Origin: Prauserella shujinwangii
GTDB taxonomy: Bacteria; Actinomycetota; Actinomycetes; Mycobacteriales; Pseudonocardiaceae
Direction of reading: 5' to 3'
Assembly (NCBI RefSeq): GCF_003001955.1
Contig: NZ_PVNH01000007.1
Location: 329,629-393,628 of the forward strand
Length of the DNA: 64,000 nucleotides
Shown: one piece after another, positions 41,470 through 52,073 of the stretch
Numbering within the stretch: the stretch's first letter is position 1
Layout: each line of letters starts with the position of its first letter
Notes under the pieces: generated by a model
The model's database searches: none
What the model saw: the letters and a program-made list of their open reading frames with translations, nothing else
What the model was told of the DNA's origin: nothing
Translations under genes and position numbers: made by a program

Positions 41470-42798
41470 TCAGAAGTAGGTCCGCACGAGGTCGACGACG
41501 GTCTCGCCGTCCGCGCCGACCACCGGGAGCAGCGGCCACTTGTCGAACACCGTGCACGGATGGGACAGGCCGAGCCCCACCCAGTCGCCGACCTCCAGCG
41601 GGGAGCCCGGCGGCAGCGCCACGAACGCGTGCTGGTCGTTGAGTGCGGTGACCGTGTGCCCGGCCAGCGGTACCGCACCGGCCGCTCCCTGCGGCCGGTG
41701 CAGCCGCGGCACCGGGAGCCCCTCGTCGAAGGACGCGTCGCGCTTGCCGAGGGTGAGCAGGGCCAGTTCCGCGGAGGGCCGGGAGGTGACCTGCGCCCAG
41801 GCGAGCAGCGCGGGCCGGAAGGGGGTGCCCGCCACCCGGGGTCGTTCCCCCAGTGGCGACACGGTCCGGTAGAAGCCGTCGTCGTGGGTCAGGTAGGCGC
41901 CGCTGCGCAGGACCGGCAGCACGGCAAGGCCGGCGGGCCAGCCGGAGGTGATGCCCTCGGCCACCCGGTCGAAGAACGCGCTGCCACCCGCCGTGACCAG
42001 GATCGGCCGGGCCGGGTCGAGCAGTCCGCGTTCGGCCAGCGCCAGCGTGAGCGCCCGCAACTCGTCCACATAGGACGTCACCCGGGCCAGCGCGGCGTCA
42101 CCGGCGTCGTGCGCGAGCGCGCCCTCGTAGCCCCCGGTGCCGGCCAGCCGGAGCGCCGGGCTGTCCCGTACGGCCGTGGCCACCGACAGTGCCGTGGCAC
42201 GGTCGCGCACGCCGGTGCGCCCGCCCTCGGCGCCGAGTTCGAGCACCACGTCGACCGGCCTGCCCGCACCCGCCGCGGTGAGGGCCCGCGTCATCAGCTC
42301 GGCCCCCCGCACCGAGTCGACCCAGCAGCAGAACTCGAAGCCGGGATCGCGATCGAGCTCGCCGGCGAGCCAGTGCAGTGCGGCCGGGTCCACGAGTTGA
42401 TTGGCCAGCACGATCCGGGACACGCCGAACGCGCGGTACACCCGCAGCTGGCCCGCCGTGGCCGCGGTGATGCCCCATGCGCCGTGGTCGAGCTGGCGGG
42501 CGAACAGCTGCGGCGCCATCGTGGTCTTGCCGTGCGGCGCGAGCGCCACGCCGTGCCGGGCGCACCAGTCCGCCATCGTGCGCAGGTTGTGCTCCAGCGC
42601 GGGCTCGTCCAGCACCACGAACGGGCCGAGAAACCCCGCGGCGCCGTCGAACAGCCGGACGCCGCGGGCGGCGGCCTCCGCGAGCGACAGACCGTGCAGC
42701 GCGGCGGGGACGGCCCGGAACCGCCAGTCGAGCCGCTCCTCGTGGATCCTGCGCAGCGCTGCCCGGTCGAGGGTCCCCGCGGTCACCGGTGCGGACAC
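41470..42798 (-). CDS. PLP-dependent D-amino-acid deaminase/aldolase-like enzyme
   Basis: A 442-aa fold-type-III PLP enzyme. The alanine-racemase-like barrel holds the PLP lysine in LAPHGKTTMAPQLF. The C-terminal domain has the D-serine dehydratase-like metal site region ALNDQHAFVALPP and LSHPCTVFDKW (the conserved H-x-C pair). Family members act on D-threonine or D-serine, producing 2-oxo acids/ammonia or glycine. GTG 42798 is preceded by GGAG and the paired operators. It probably consumes D-amino acids released by the deacylase. Confidence 0.87.
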   Translation of the reverse strand: MSAPVTAGTLDRAALRRIHEERLDWRFRAVPAALHGLSLAEAAARGVRLFDGAAGFLGPFVVLDEPALEHNLRTMADWCARHGVALAPHGKTTMAPQLFARQLDHGAWGITAATAGQLRVYRAFGVSRIVLANQLVDPAALHWLAGELDRDPGFEFCCWVDSVRGAELMTRALTAAGAGRPVDVVLELGAEGGRTGVRDRATALSVATAVRDSPALRLAGTGGYEGALAHDAGDAALARVTSYVDELRALTLALAERGLLDPARPILVTAGGSAFFDRVAEGITSGWPAGLAVLPVLRSGAYLTHDDGFYRTVSPLGERPRVAGTPFRPALLAWAQVTSRPSAELALLTLGKRDASFDEGLPVPRLHRPQGAAGAVPLAGHTVTALNDQHAFVALPPGSPLEVGDWVGLGLSHPCTVFDKWPLLPVVGADGETVVDLVRTYF

Positions 42799-42808
42799 CC
42801 GACACTCC

Positions 42809-42846
42809 GTTGCGCTATGTGCAATGACAGTTGCATGAAACGCATT
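42809..42846. promoter_or_regulatory. Paired IclR-type operators in the divergent promoter
   Basis: GTTGCG-CTATG-TGCAAT (42809-42825) and GTTGCA-TGAAA-CGCATT (42830-42846) are 21 bp apart, matching the pair at 38473-38510. They lie between the PLP-enzyme gene and the kinase-IclR-RidA operon. The adjacent IclR regulator is the likely binder. Confidence 0.7.
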
Positions 42847-42918
42847 GGAAAGGTGTAGCATCGCCGGGGTGGCAGGTCAACGCCGTCCGCGCACGCGGCG
42901 AACAACGGAGGGGAACCG

Positions 42919-43890
42919 GTGGCCGAGGTGGTCTGCGTCGGGGAGTCCATGGCGGTCTTCGTGCCCGCGGAACCCGGCCCGGCGCACGAGGTGCGGACCT
43001 GGAAGCGCACCACCGGAGGCGCCGAGTCCAATGTGGCCTGCCACCTCGCGGCGCTCGGCGTGCCGAGCGCGTGGGTCAGCGCGGTCGGCTCCGACTCGTT
43101 CGGCCGGGCGGTGCTGACCGAGATCGCGGCCGCGGGAGTCGACGTCGCCTCCGTGCGCCAGGACCGGCACCGGCCGACGGGGCTCTACGTCAAGGAAAGC
43201 GCGGCCGGGGGCAGCCCGGTGCGCTACTACCGCACCGGATCGGCCGCGTCGGGAATGAGCCCGGACGTGCTCGCCGGGCTCGACCTCACCGGCGTCCGCC
43301 TCGTGCACTGCAGCGGTATCACGGCGGCGCTCTCGGACGGTTGCCGCGACCTCGTGCGGGCGCTGCTCGCGGCGCCCCGCGAGGGCAGGCGCGTGTCGTT
43401 CGACGTCAACTGGCGGCCCGCGCTGTGGGCGGGCCGGGACCGCTCCGTGCTCGCGGAGCTGGCCGGCCTCGCCGACATCGTGCTGGTCGGCGACGACGAG
43501 GCCGAGATCGTGTGGGGCACCGGCGATCCGGCCCGGCTGCGGCGGCTGCTGCCCGGCCCGGACACGCTCGTGGTCAAACACGGCGAGCGCGGGGCGACCC
43601 TGCTGGAACGCGGCAGGCCGCCGGTGTTCGAGCCCGCCCTGTGCGTGGACGTCGTCGAGCCCGTCGGCGCGGGCGATGCCTTCGCCGCGGGCTTCCTCGC
43701 GGCGACCCTGCGCGGCGCCGCACCCGCCACGCGGCTGCGCGCCGGGCACCTCCAGGCGGCCGCCACCCTGCTGACCCACGATGATGTGGGGGAGCCGCTT
43801 CCTCCCGACCTCGTCCGCACGCTCCTCGGCGCGGACCCCCGGGAGTGGACGGCGATCCGGCTGACCGGCGAAGGCGTGGTGCGGACATGA
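42919..43890 (+). CDS. PfkB-family sugar kinase (KDG kinase-like)
   Basis: A 323-aa ribokinase-family enzyme. GGAESNVACHLAALG is the substrate motif and VEPVGAGDAFAAGFLAA the ATP/anion-hole motif with catalytic Asp. VLVGDDEAEIVWG is near the hinge. Overall it is closest to 2-keto-3-deoxygluconate kinases. GTG 42919 has GGAGGGG 6 bp upstream. It is coupled (ATGA) to the IclR gene. The exact substrate in this D-amino-acid/aminosugar cluster is unclear. Confidence 0.87.
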   Translation: MAEVVCVGESMAVFVPAEPGPAHEVRTWKRTTGGAESNVACHLAALGVPSAWVSAVGSDSFGRAVLTEIAAAGVDVASVRQDRHRPTGLYVKESAAGGSPVRYYRTGSAASGMSPDVLAGLDLTGVRLVHCSGITAALSDGCRDLVRALLAAPREGRRVSFDVNWRPALWAGRDRSVLAELAGLADIVLVGDDEAEIVWGTGDPARLRRLLPGPDTLVVKHGERGATLLERGRPPVFEPALCVDVVEPVGAGDAFAAGFLAATLRGAAPATRLRAGHLQAAATLLTHDDVGEPLPPDLVRTLLGADPREWTAIRLTGEGVVRT

Positions 43891-44648
43891 GCCAGAGCCT
43901 CGATCGCGCACTGACCCTGCTGACACACCTGGCCAAGGAACCGAAGACGCTCGACCAGCTGGCCGAGGAGATCGGGGTGCACAAGTCGACCGTGCTGCGC
44001 CTGCTGCGGACGCTGGAGGAGCACCACTTCGTGCACCGCGAGGGCGTCCGGCACTACCGGCTCGGCACGGCGCTGTTCGACCTGGCCAACCAGTCCCTCG
44101 AACAGCGGGACGTGCGGCGCAGCGCGGAACCGGCGCTCGCGGCGCTGAACGAGCGCACCGGGCACACCGTCCACCTGGCGAGCTACGAGGACGGCGAGGT
44201 CGTCTACATCGACAAGTTCGAGGGCCACCACTCGGTGCGGATGTACTCGCGGGTGGGCAAGCGGGCGCCCCTGCACTGCACCGCCGTGGGCAAGGTGCTG
44301 GTCGCCTCGTTCCCGCCACGGCGCAGGCAGGACGTCGCGGCGGGGCTCGACTACCCGGCGCTGACGGCCAGCACGATCACCTCCGCGCGTGACTACCTCG
44401 CCGAACTCGACCTCGTCGCCGAGCGCGGCTTCGCGCTGGACAACGCCGAGCACGAGGACTTCATCCACTGCGTGGCGGCACCGATCCGGGGAGCCCGCGG
44501 CGAGGTGCTCGCCGCGGCGTCGCTGTCCGTGCCCCGCGTGCTGCTCGATCTCGACGGGCTGCTCGCCCTGGTCCCGGACCTGCTGGCGGCGGCAGAGGAG
44601 GCATCCGCCCGCTGCGGATGGACCGGACACGAGAAGGGAAACCAGTAG
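43887..44648 (+). CDS. IclR-family transcriptional regulator
   Basis: A 253-aa regulator. The winged helix is LAEEIGVHKSTVLRLLRTLE then FVHREGVRHYRLG. The effector domain has LHCTAVGKVLVASF, RGFALDNAEHEDFIHCVAAP and ASLSVP. It starts within the stop of the kinase gene and is followed directly by RidA. It likely binds the GTTGCA-N5-TGCAAC sites in its own divergent promoter and at the sugar importer. Confidence 0.93.
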   Translation: MSQSLDRALTLLTHLAKEPKTLDQLAEEIGVHKSTVLRLLRTLEEHHFVHREGVRHYRLGTALFDLANQSLEQRDVRRSAEPALAALNERTGHTVHLASYEDGEVVYIDKFEGHHSVRMYSRVGKRAPLHCTAVGKVLVASFPPRRRQDVAAGLDYPALTASTITSARDYLAELDLVAERGFALDNAEHEDFIHCVAAPIRGARGEVLAAASLSVPRVLLDLDGLLALVPDLLAAAEEASARCGWTGHEKGNQ

Positions 44649-45032
44649 ATGGCCAAGGTCTCCACCAGCACCGAGGACGCGCCGCAGCCGGTCGCGTTCT
44701 ACTCGCAGGCCGTGCGCAAGGGCAACATCCTGCAGGTCGCCGGTCAGGTCGGGATCGACCCGGCGACCGGCGCCGTCGTGCAGGGCGGGGTCGCCGAGCA
44801 GACGCGGCAGGTGTTCGCGAACGTGGCGGCCGTGCTCGCGGCGTCGGGGGCGAGCCTCGACGACGTCGTGATGATGCGCGCCTACCTCACCGACACCGCG
44901 CACTTCGCCGAGTTCAACGAGGTCTACAACGAGCTCGTCCGCGAGCCGTTCCCCGCGCGGACCACGGTCTACGTCGGCCTGCCGCAGGGACTGCTGGTCG
45001 AGATCGACGCCCTCGCCGTGCTGGACGGCTGA
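44649..45032 (+). CDS. RidA family enamine/imine deaminase
   Basis: A 127-aa RidA protein with signature SQAVRKGNILQVAGQVGIDP, then QTRQVFANVAAVLAASGASL and RTTVYVGLPQGLLVEIDALA. The catalytic Arg is in FPARTTVYVG. RidA hydrolyses reactive 2-aminoacrylate/imine products of PLP enzymes, so it fits as clean-up partner of the D-amino-acid lyase. The ATG follows the IclR stop without a gap. Confidence 0.93.
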   Translation: MAKVSTSTEDAPQPVAFYSQAVRKGNILQVAGQVGIDPATGAVVQGGVAEQTRQVFANVAAVLAASGASLDDVVMMRAYLTDTAHFAEFNEVYNELVREPFPARTTVYVGLPQGLLVEIDALAVLDG

Positions 45033-45050
45033 CCGCGGCGGCCTGCGCGG

Positions 45051-45410
45051 TCAGCGGACCGGGCCGGTGTACTTCTCGCCGGGGCCCTGGCCCGGTTCGT
45101 CCGGCACCGCCGAGGCCTCCCGGAACGCCTGCTGCAGGGACTTCAGCCCATCGCGCAGCGGGCCCGCGTGCAGGCCGAGGTACTCGGCGCTGGCGGTGAC
45201 GAGCCCGGCCAGCGCCGTGATGAGCCTGCGCGCCTCGTCCAGGTCGCGCCGCGGGCTCGTGGCCGGGTCCTCGTCGGCGAGCCCCAGTCGCTCGGCGGCG
45301 GCGGAAAGCAGCATGACGGCGGCCCGGCTGATGACCTCGACGCTGGGGATGTCGCCGAGCTCGCGGACGTCGGGGGAATCATCGGGCTGCTGAGGAACGT
45401 TATCCACCAC
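45051..45410 (-). CDS. DUF1844 family protein
   Basis: A 119-aa protein of the actinobacterial DUF1844 family: IPSVEVISRAAVMLLSAAAE, RRDLDEARRLITALAGLVTA and LRDGLKSLQQAFREAS. It is conserved beside infC in many actinobacteria. Its role is unknown. It is divergent from infC, whose long leader starts in the same 277-bp region. Two adjacent GTG codons (45410, 45407) are possible starts; GGAAGG spacing favours the first. Confidence 0.85.
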   Translation of the reverse strand: MVDNVPQQPDDSPDVRELGDIPSVEVISRAAVMLLSAAAERLGLADEDPATSPRRDLDEARRLITALAGLVTASAEYLGLHAGPLRDGLKSLQQAFREASAVPDEPGQGPGEKYTGPVR

Positions 45411-45436
45411 GTCTGGTACCCTTCCACGAGCGACCA

Positions 45437-45626
45437 GCCCCCGAGTGATCGGGGGCCGCAAGTGGAGCCCCGCTCCCACCCGAGTCGCCGCCCGGAACCC
45501 CAGGGTTCCCCAGGTGGCCGGGTCCGGTCCCCGCGGATCGTGGATCCGCGGAGCACCTGGTCTCCCCAGGTGCAGATCGGGTTGAGGGCCCCGCGCGCGG
45601 GTACGTACGTACTGGCGACGGGGCCC
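45437..45626 (+). promoter_or_regulatory. Structured infC leader
   Basis: The 277 bp between DUF1844 and infC hold a run of hairpins: GCCCCC/GGGGGC (45437-45456), GGAACCC/GGGTTCC (45494-45509), CCGCGGATC/GATCCGCGG (45531-45551), GCACCTGG/CCAGGTGC (45553-45573) and GGGCCCC/GGGGCCC (45586-45626). Such leaders control infC-rpmI-rplT through L20 binding or attenuation in other bacteria. No U-run terminator is obvious. Confidence 0.6.
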
Positions 45627-45687
45627 GCGGTATGTGGGCACCAGGTCGAGATACGAGAAACAACGACACTTGGACCAAGGAGGCCCC

Positions 45688-46242
45688 ATCAGCTCCGAGA
45701 CGCGCATCAACGAGCGCATCCGTGTTCCCGAGGTTCGCCTCGTGGGACCGAACGGTGAGCAGGTCGGCATCGTCCGGATCGAGGACGCGCTGCGGCTCGC
45801 CCAGGAGGCCGACCTCGATCTCGTCGAGGTGGCCCCGCAAGCCCGGCCGCCGGTGGCCAAGCTCATGGACTTCGGCAAGTTCAAGTACGAGAGCGCCCAG
45901 AAGGCCCGGGAGTCCCGCCGCAACCAGCAGCTGACCGTCATCAAGGAACAGAAGCTGCGTCCCAAGATCGACCCGCATGACTACGAGACGAAGAAGGGGC
46001 ACGTGTCCCGCTTCCTCGCCGCGGGCAACAAGGTCAAGGTGACGATCATGTTCCGCGGACGCGAGCAGTCGCGGCCGGAGCTGGGTTTCCGGCTGCTGCA
46101 ACGGCTCGCCGACGACGTGTCGGAGCTGGGTTTCGTCGAGGCGTCGCCGAAGCAGGACGGCCGCAACATGACCATGGTGCTGGCACCGCACAAGAACGCG
46201 AAGGCGAAGTCGAAGGCGACGAAGGAGTCCGAGAAAGCCTGA
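45688..46242 (+). CDS. infC: Translation initiation factor IF-3, AUC start
   Basis: A 184-aa IF-3, which binds the 30S subunit and rejects wrong start codons. [40 protein letters not shown] and [19 protein letters not shown] are diagnostic. AAGGAGG at 45677-45683 is placed for initiation at ATC 45688; the only upstream GTG (45634) has no ribosome site. Non-AUG starts in infC are a known autoregulatory device because IF-3 discriminates against them. The C-terminal Lys-rich tail is typical of actinobacteria. Confidence 0.95.
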   Translation: MSSETRINERIRVPEVRLVGPNGEQVGIVRIEDALRLAQEADLDLVEVAPQARPPVAKLMDFGKFKYESAQKARESRRNQQLTVIKEQKLRPKIDPHDYETKKGHVSRFLAAGNKVKVTIMFRGREQSRPELGFRLLQRLADDVSELGFVEASPKQDGRNMTMVLAPHKNAKAKSKATKESEKA

Positions 46243-46272
46243 GGCTTCCGGCTCGCACCGCCAGCACAGTCA

Positions 46273-46299
46273 GCAGCACACCGGGTTCCGGTGTGCTGC
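46273..46299 (+). promoter_or_regulatory. Hairpin between infC and rpmI
   Basis: GCAGCACACCGG and CCGGTGTGCTGC form a perfect 12-bp stem with a GTT loop, 18 bp before the rpmI ATG. It may be a ribosomal-protein (L20) binding or processing site. Confidence 0.6.
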
Positions 46300-46317
46300 C
46301 GCATGAAAGAGGGATCA

Positions 46318-46512
46318 ATGCCGAAGAACAAGACCCACAGCGGCACCGCCAAGCGCGTGCGGATCACCGGCAGCGGCAAGCTCCGCAGGCAGAAGGCCGG
46401 GCGCAGGCACCTGATGGAGAAGAAGTCCAGCAAGCTCTCCCGCAGGCTGGAGGGCACCACCGACCTCGCCGCTCCCGACGTGCGCCGCGTGAAGCGGCTC
46501 CTCGGCCGCTGA
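46318..46512 (+). CDS. rpmI: 50S ribosomal protein L35
   Basis: This 64-aa basic protein starts [20 protein letters not shown] and has [16 protein letters not shown], the L35 signature. ATG 46318 has GAGGGA upstream. It is part of the conserved infC-rpmI-rplT operon and a component of the large ribosomal subunit. Confidence 0.97.
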   Translation: MPKNKTHSGTAKRVRITGSGKLRRQKAGRRHLMEKKSSKLSRRLEGTTDLAAPDVRRVKRLLGR

Positions 46513-46571
46513 CCACCACGACCGTGTAAACCCGGGGCACCCGCGCCCCCCGAGACCGACAGGATGGACCC

Positions 46572-46945
46572 GTGGCACGCGTGAAGCGGGCGGTGAACGC
46601 CCAGAAGAAGCGCCGCGCAACCCTCGAACTGGCCAGTGGTTACCGTGGCCAGCGCTCGCGGCTGTACCGCAAGGCCAAGGAGCAGACGCTCCACTCGCTC
46701 AACTACGCCTACCGGGACCGCCGTGCCCGCAAGGGTGACTTCCGCCAGCTGTGGATCACCCGGATCAACGCGGCGGCCCGCCAGAACGGCGTCACCTACA
46801 ACCGGTTCATCCAGGGCCTCAAGGCCGCCGGTGTGGAAGTCGACCGGAAGGTCCTCGCCGACCTGGCGGTGAACGACGCGGCCGCCTTCGCCTCGCTCGC
46901 CGAGGTCGCGAAGCAGAACGTGCCGGCCGACGCGAAGAAGCCGGC

Positions 46946-46949
<4 letters not shown>
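46572..46949 (+). CDS. rplT: 50S ribosomal protein L20
   Basis: A 125-aa protein that binds 23S rRNA early in assembly and in many bacteria represses this operon. [20 protein letters not shown] and [20 protein letters not shown] are diagnostic. GTG 46572 has a weak GACAGGA ribosome site. The stop overlaps the presumed start of the TrmH gene. Confidence 0.97.
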
Positions 46950-48951
<2,002 letters not shown>

Positions 48952-49023
48952 GTGATCGACAATCGCGCAGCGGGTCACTCGGGCCGACCGGGTGCGGGTG
49001 TCCCGCAGGAAACGGAGGCCTGA

Positions 49024-51570
49024 GTGCGAGTCCCCGTGAGCTGGCTGAAGGAACGGCTCGAGCTCAGCGACGACGTCACGGCACAGGACCTCGCCGACGC
49101 CTTCGTCCGGATCGGCATCGAGGTCGACGGGGTGCACCCGCTGGAGGAGATCACCGGTCCGCTGGTGATCGGCCGGGTGGCCGAGATCGAGGAACTGACC
49201 GAGTTCAAGAAGCCGATCCGGTACTGCCAGGTGGAGGTCGGCGAGGCGTTCACCGCCGGCGAGGACACCGCCGAGCGCGACGAGGACGAGGACGACGACC
49301 TCGACCCCACCCGCCCCCGCACCAACGGGATCATCTGCGGTGCCACCAACTTCGCCGAGGGCGACCTGGTGGTCGTCGCGCTGCCCGGAGCGGTGCTCCC
49401 CGGCGGCTTCGAGATCACGGCGCGCAAGACCTACGGTCACGTCAGCGAGGGCATGATCTGCTCCGCGCGGGAGCTGGGCCTCGGTGACGACCACACCGGC
49501 ATCCTCGTGCTGCCGCCCGGGACCGCCGACCCCGGCGACGACGCGCGCGGGGTGCTCGACCTGGACGACACGGTGCTCGAGCTCGCCCCGACCCCCGATC
49601 GCGGCTACGCGCTGTCGATCCGCGGGCTCGCCAGGGAACTGGGCTGCGCCCTCGACGTCCCGTTCGGCGACCCGGCGGCGATCGACGTGCCCGAGGCCGA
49701 GGGCGACGCCTGGCCGGTGCGCATCGAGGACACCGAGGGCTGCCGCCGCTTCGTCGTGCGCCGCGTCACCGGCCTGGACGCGGGGGCGCCCACGCCGTGG
49801 TGGATGCGGCGGAGGCTGCTGCTGTCCGGCATCCGGTCCCTCTCGCTGGCCGTGGACGTCACCAACTACGTCATGCTGGAGCTGGGCCAGCCGCTGCACG
49901 CGTTCGACACCGGTTCGGTGCAGGGCGAGCTCGTGGTCCGCAGGGCGAAGGAGGGGGAGAAGCTCACCACGCTCGACGACGCCGAGCGCGAGCTGGACCC
50001 CGACGACGTGGTGATCGCCGACGACACCGGCGTGATCTCGCTGGCCGGGACGATGGGCGGAGCCGGCACCGAGATCCACGCGGACAGCACGGACGTGCTG
50101 CTGGAGGCCGCCCACTGGGATCCGCCGTCGATCAGCCGCACCGCGCGCAGGCACCGGCTGTTCTCCGAGGCGGCCAAGCGGTTCGAACGCTACGCGGACC
50201 CGCAGGTGTGCGCCGCCGCCGTCGAGCTGGCGGCGCGCCTGCTGCGCCAGTACGGCGACGGCAGCATCCTGCCTGGCCGCACCGACGAGGGCGGCACCGA
50301 GCCCCACCCGGCACTCACCATGCCGATCAGCCTGCCCGACCAGGTCGCCGGGGTGCGCTACGAGCGGGGTGTCACCGTGCGCAGGCTGACGCAGATCGGG
50401 TGCAAGGTCGCCGTGGGCACCGGTGACGACGGCACCGCACTGGTGACCGCCGTGCCGCCGAGCTGGCGGGGCGACCTGAACCAGCCCGCGGATCTCGTGG
50501 AGGAGGTGCTGCGGCTCGAGGGCTACGACAGCATCCCCTCGGTGCTGCCCACCGCCCCCGCGGGGCGGGGGCTGACCGAGACCCAGCGCCGCCGCCGCAC
50601 GGTCTCCAGGGCGCTCGCCGAGGCGGGCTACGTCGAGGTGATCCCGTTCCCCTTCGTCGCCAAGGCCACGTGGGACGCGTTCGCGCTGCCCGAGGACGAC
50701 CCGCGCCGGGGCGGGCTCACCGTGCTCAACCCGCTCGAGTCGGACAAGAACGAGCTCGCGACCACGTTGCTGCCCGGCCTGCTGGAGACCCTGCAGCGCA
50801 ACCTCTCCCGCGGTTTCCGCGACCTGGCGCTCTACCACGTCGGGCAGGTCGTGCTGCCGCCCGGCGAGCCGGTCGCCGTGCCGGACCTCGGTGTGGCCGG
50901 GCGGCCTTCCGACGACGAGCTGGCGACCCTCGAGCGGTCGGTGCCCCCGCAGCCACTGCACGTCGCCGTGGTGCTCACCGGCCAGCGGCAGCGTGCGGGC
51001 TGGTGGGGCCAGGGCGAGGCCGCCGGCTGGGCGGACGCGGTGCAGGCGGCCCGCACGGTGGCCGCGGCCGCCGGTGTCGAGCTGCGCACGGAGGCGGACG
51101 ACCTGCTGCCGTGGCATCCCGGCCGGTGTGCCCGGCTGCTGGTGGACGACGTGCCGGTCGGGCACGCGGGCGAACTGCACCCCAAGGTCGTGGAGTCGCT
51201 CGGGCTGCCGAGGCGGACCGTCGCGATGGAGCTCGACCTCGACGCCGTGCCGCTGCCGCGGTCCCGGCCCGCGCCCGCCGTGTCGCCGTACCCGCCCGTG
51301 CTGCTCGACGTCGCCCTCGTGGTGGACGCCGGGGTGCCCTCGGCCGACCTCGCCGACGCGCTGCGCGAGGGCGCGGGCGAGCTGCTGGAGGACGTCACGG
51401 TGTTCGACGCCTACACCGGAGAGCAGGTCGGGGAGGGCAAGCGGTCGCTGGCGTACAAGCTGCGTTTCCGGGCCCCGGACCGCACGCTCACCGTCGAGGA
51501 GGCCACCCAGGCCAGGGACTCCGCGGTGGCGGCCGCGGCGCAGCGCTGCGGGGCCGCGTTGCGCGGCTGA
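49024..51570 (+). CDS. pheT: Phenylalanine-tRNA ligase beta subunit
   Basis: An 848-aa subunit with the usual order: tRNA-binding (EMAP-like) domain at 40-165 (YGHVSEGMICSARELGLGDD), B3/B4 editing domain at 215-380, B5 domain at about 430-510 (VEEVLRLEGYDSIPSVLPTA), and FDX-ACB at the C-terminus (YPPVLLDVALVVD ... TVFDAYTGEQVGEGKRSLAY). An acidic insert AERDEDEDDDLDP sits inside the tRNA-binding domain near residue 83. GTG 49024 follows a GGAGG. Confidence 0.97.
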   Translation: MRVPVSWLKERLELSDDVTAQDLADAFVRIGIEVDGVHPLEEITGPLVIGRVAEIEELTEFKKPIRYCQVEVGEAFTAGEDTAERDEDEDDDLDPTRPRTNGIICGATNFAEGDLVVVALPGAVLPGGFEITARKTYGHVSEGMICSARELGLGDDHTGILVLPPGTADPGDDARGVLDLDDTVLELAPTPDRGYALSIRGLARELGCALDVPFGDPAAIDVPEAEGDAWPVRIEDTEGCRRFVVRRVTGLDAGAPTPWWMRRRLLLSGIRSLSLAVDVTNYVMLELGQPLHAFDTGSVQGELVVRRAKEGEKLTTLDDAERELDPDDVVIADDTGVISLAGTMGGAGTEIHADSTDVLLEAAHWDPPSISRTARRHRLFSEAAKRFERYADPQVCAAAVELAARLLRQYGDGSILPGRTDEGGTEPHPALTMPISLPDQVAGVRYERGVTVRRLTQIGCKVAVGTGDDGTALVTAVPPSWRGDLNQPADLVEEVLRLEGYDSIPSVLPTAPAGRGLTETQRRRRTVSRALAEAGYVEVIPFPFVAKATWDAFALPEDDPRRGGLTVLNPLESDKNELATTLLPGLLETLQRNLSRGFRDLALYHVGQVVLPPGEPVAVPDLGVAGRPSDDELATLERSVPPQPLHVAVVLTGQRQRAGWWGQGEAAGWADAVQAARTVAAAAGVELRTEADDLLPWHPGRCARLLVDDVPVGHAGELHPKVVESLGLPRRTVAMELDLDAVPLPRSRPAPAVSPYPPVLLDVALVVDAGVPSADLADALREGAGELLEDVTVFDAYTGEQVGEGKRSLAYKLRFRAPDRTLTVEEATQARDSAVAAAAQRCGAALRG

Positions 51571-51590
51571 GCGACGGCCGGCTCGCGGGC

Positions 51591-52073
51591 TCATCGGGCC
51601 GGGGGCAGACCGAGAAGCGGTTGCCTGCCGGGCTCGAGGGCGTAGCCGGGTTCCCACGGGAACCGGCCCCACAGGTCGTCGTGCACGGCCTGCAGGGCGG
51701 GCACGGGTGGGTCGCCGCACCGCCGGTAGCGCGCGTTGGCGCCCAGCAGGTGGCCCGACGAGTCGAGCACGGCCAGCAGCCACAGCCGGTGGGGCCAGCC
51801 GCGGACGCTGATCGGCCGGTCCCGTTCCGGTGGCCTGCCCGCGCGCACCAGCGCGCCGAGCGCGTTGAGCACCCCGCCCGCCGTGTACTGGTCGGTGCCG
51901 CACACCACGAGTTCCGGGTGGCCCAGCGCGTGCAGGCCGATCGTGTAGCCGAACGGCGGTTCCTCGTCGTCGCCGAAGACGTACTGCACCGCCCAGCCGC
52001 AGCGGGCGATGGTCTCGCGGGTCCACCGCTCGTGATCGGACCCGGGCCGGTGGTGGTAGGTGCCGTGGTTCAC
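51591..52073 (-). CDS. DUF4262 family protein
   Basis: A 160-aa protein with the DUF4262 pattern: ETIARCGWAVQYVFGDDEEP, PPFGYTIGLHALGHPELVV and WPHRLWLLAVLD. These proteins have no established function. GTG 52073 overlaps the stop of the AlkD-like gene (GTGA), so the two are an operon. It converges with pheT over 20 bp. Confidence 0.8.
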   Translation of the reverse strand: MNHGTYHHRPGSDHERWTRETIARCGWAVQYVFGDDEEPPFGYTIGLHALGHPELVVCGTDQYTAGGVLNALGALVRAGRPPERDRPISVRGWPHRLWLLAVLDSSGHLLGANARYRRCGDPPVPALQAVHDDLWGRFPWEPGYALEPGRQPLLGLPPAR

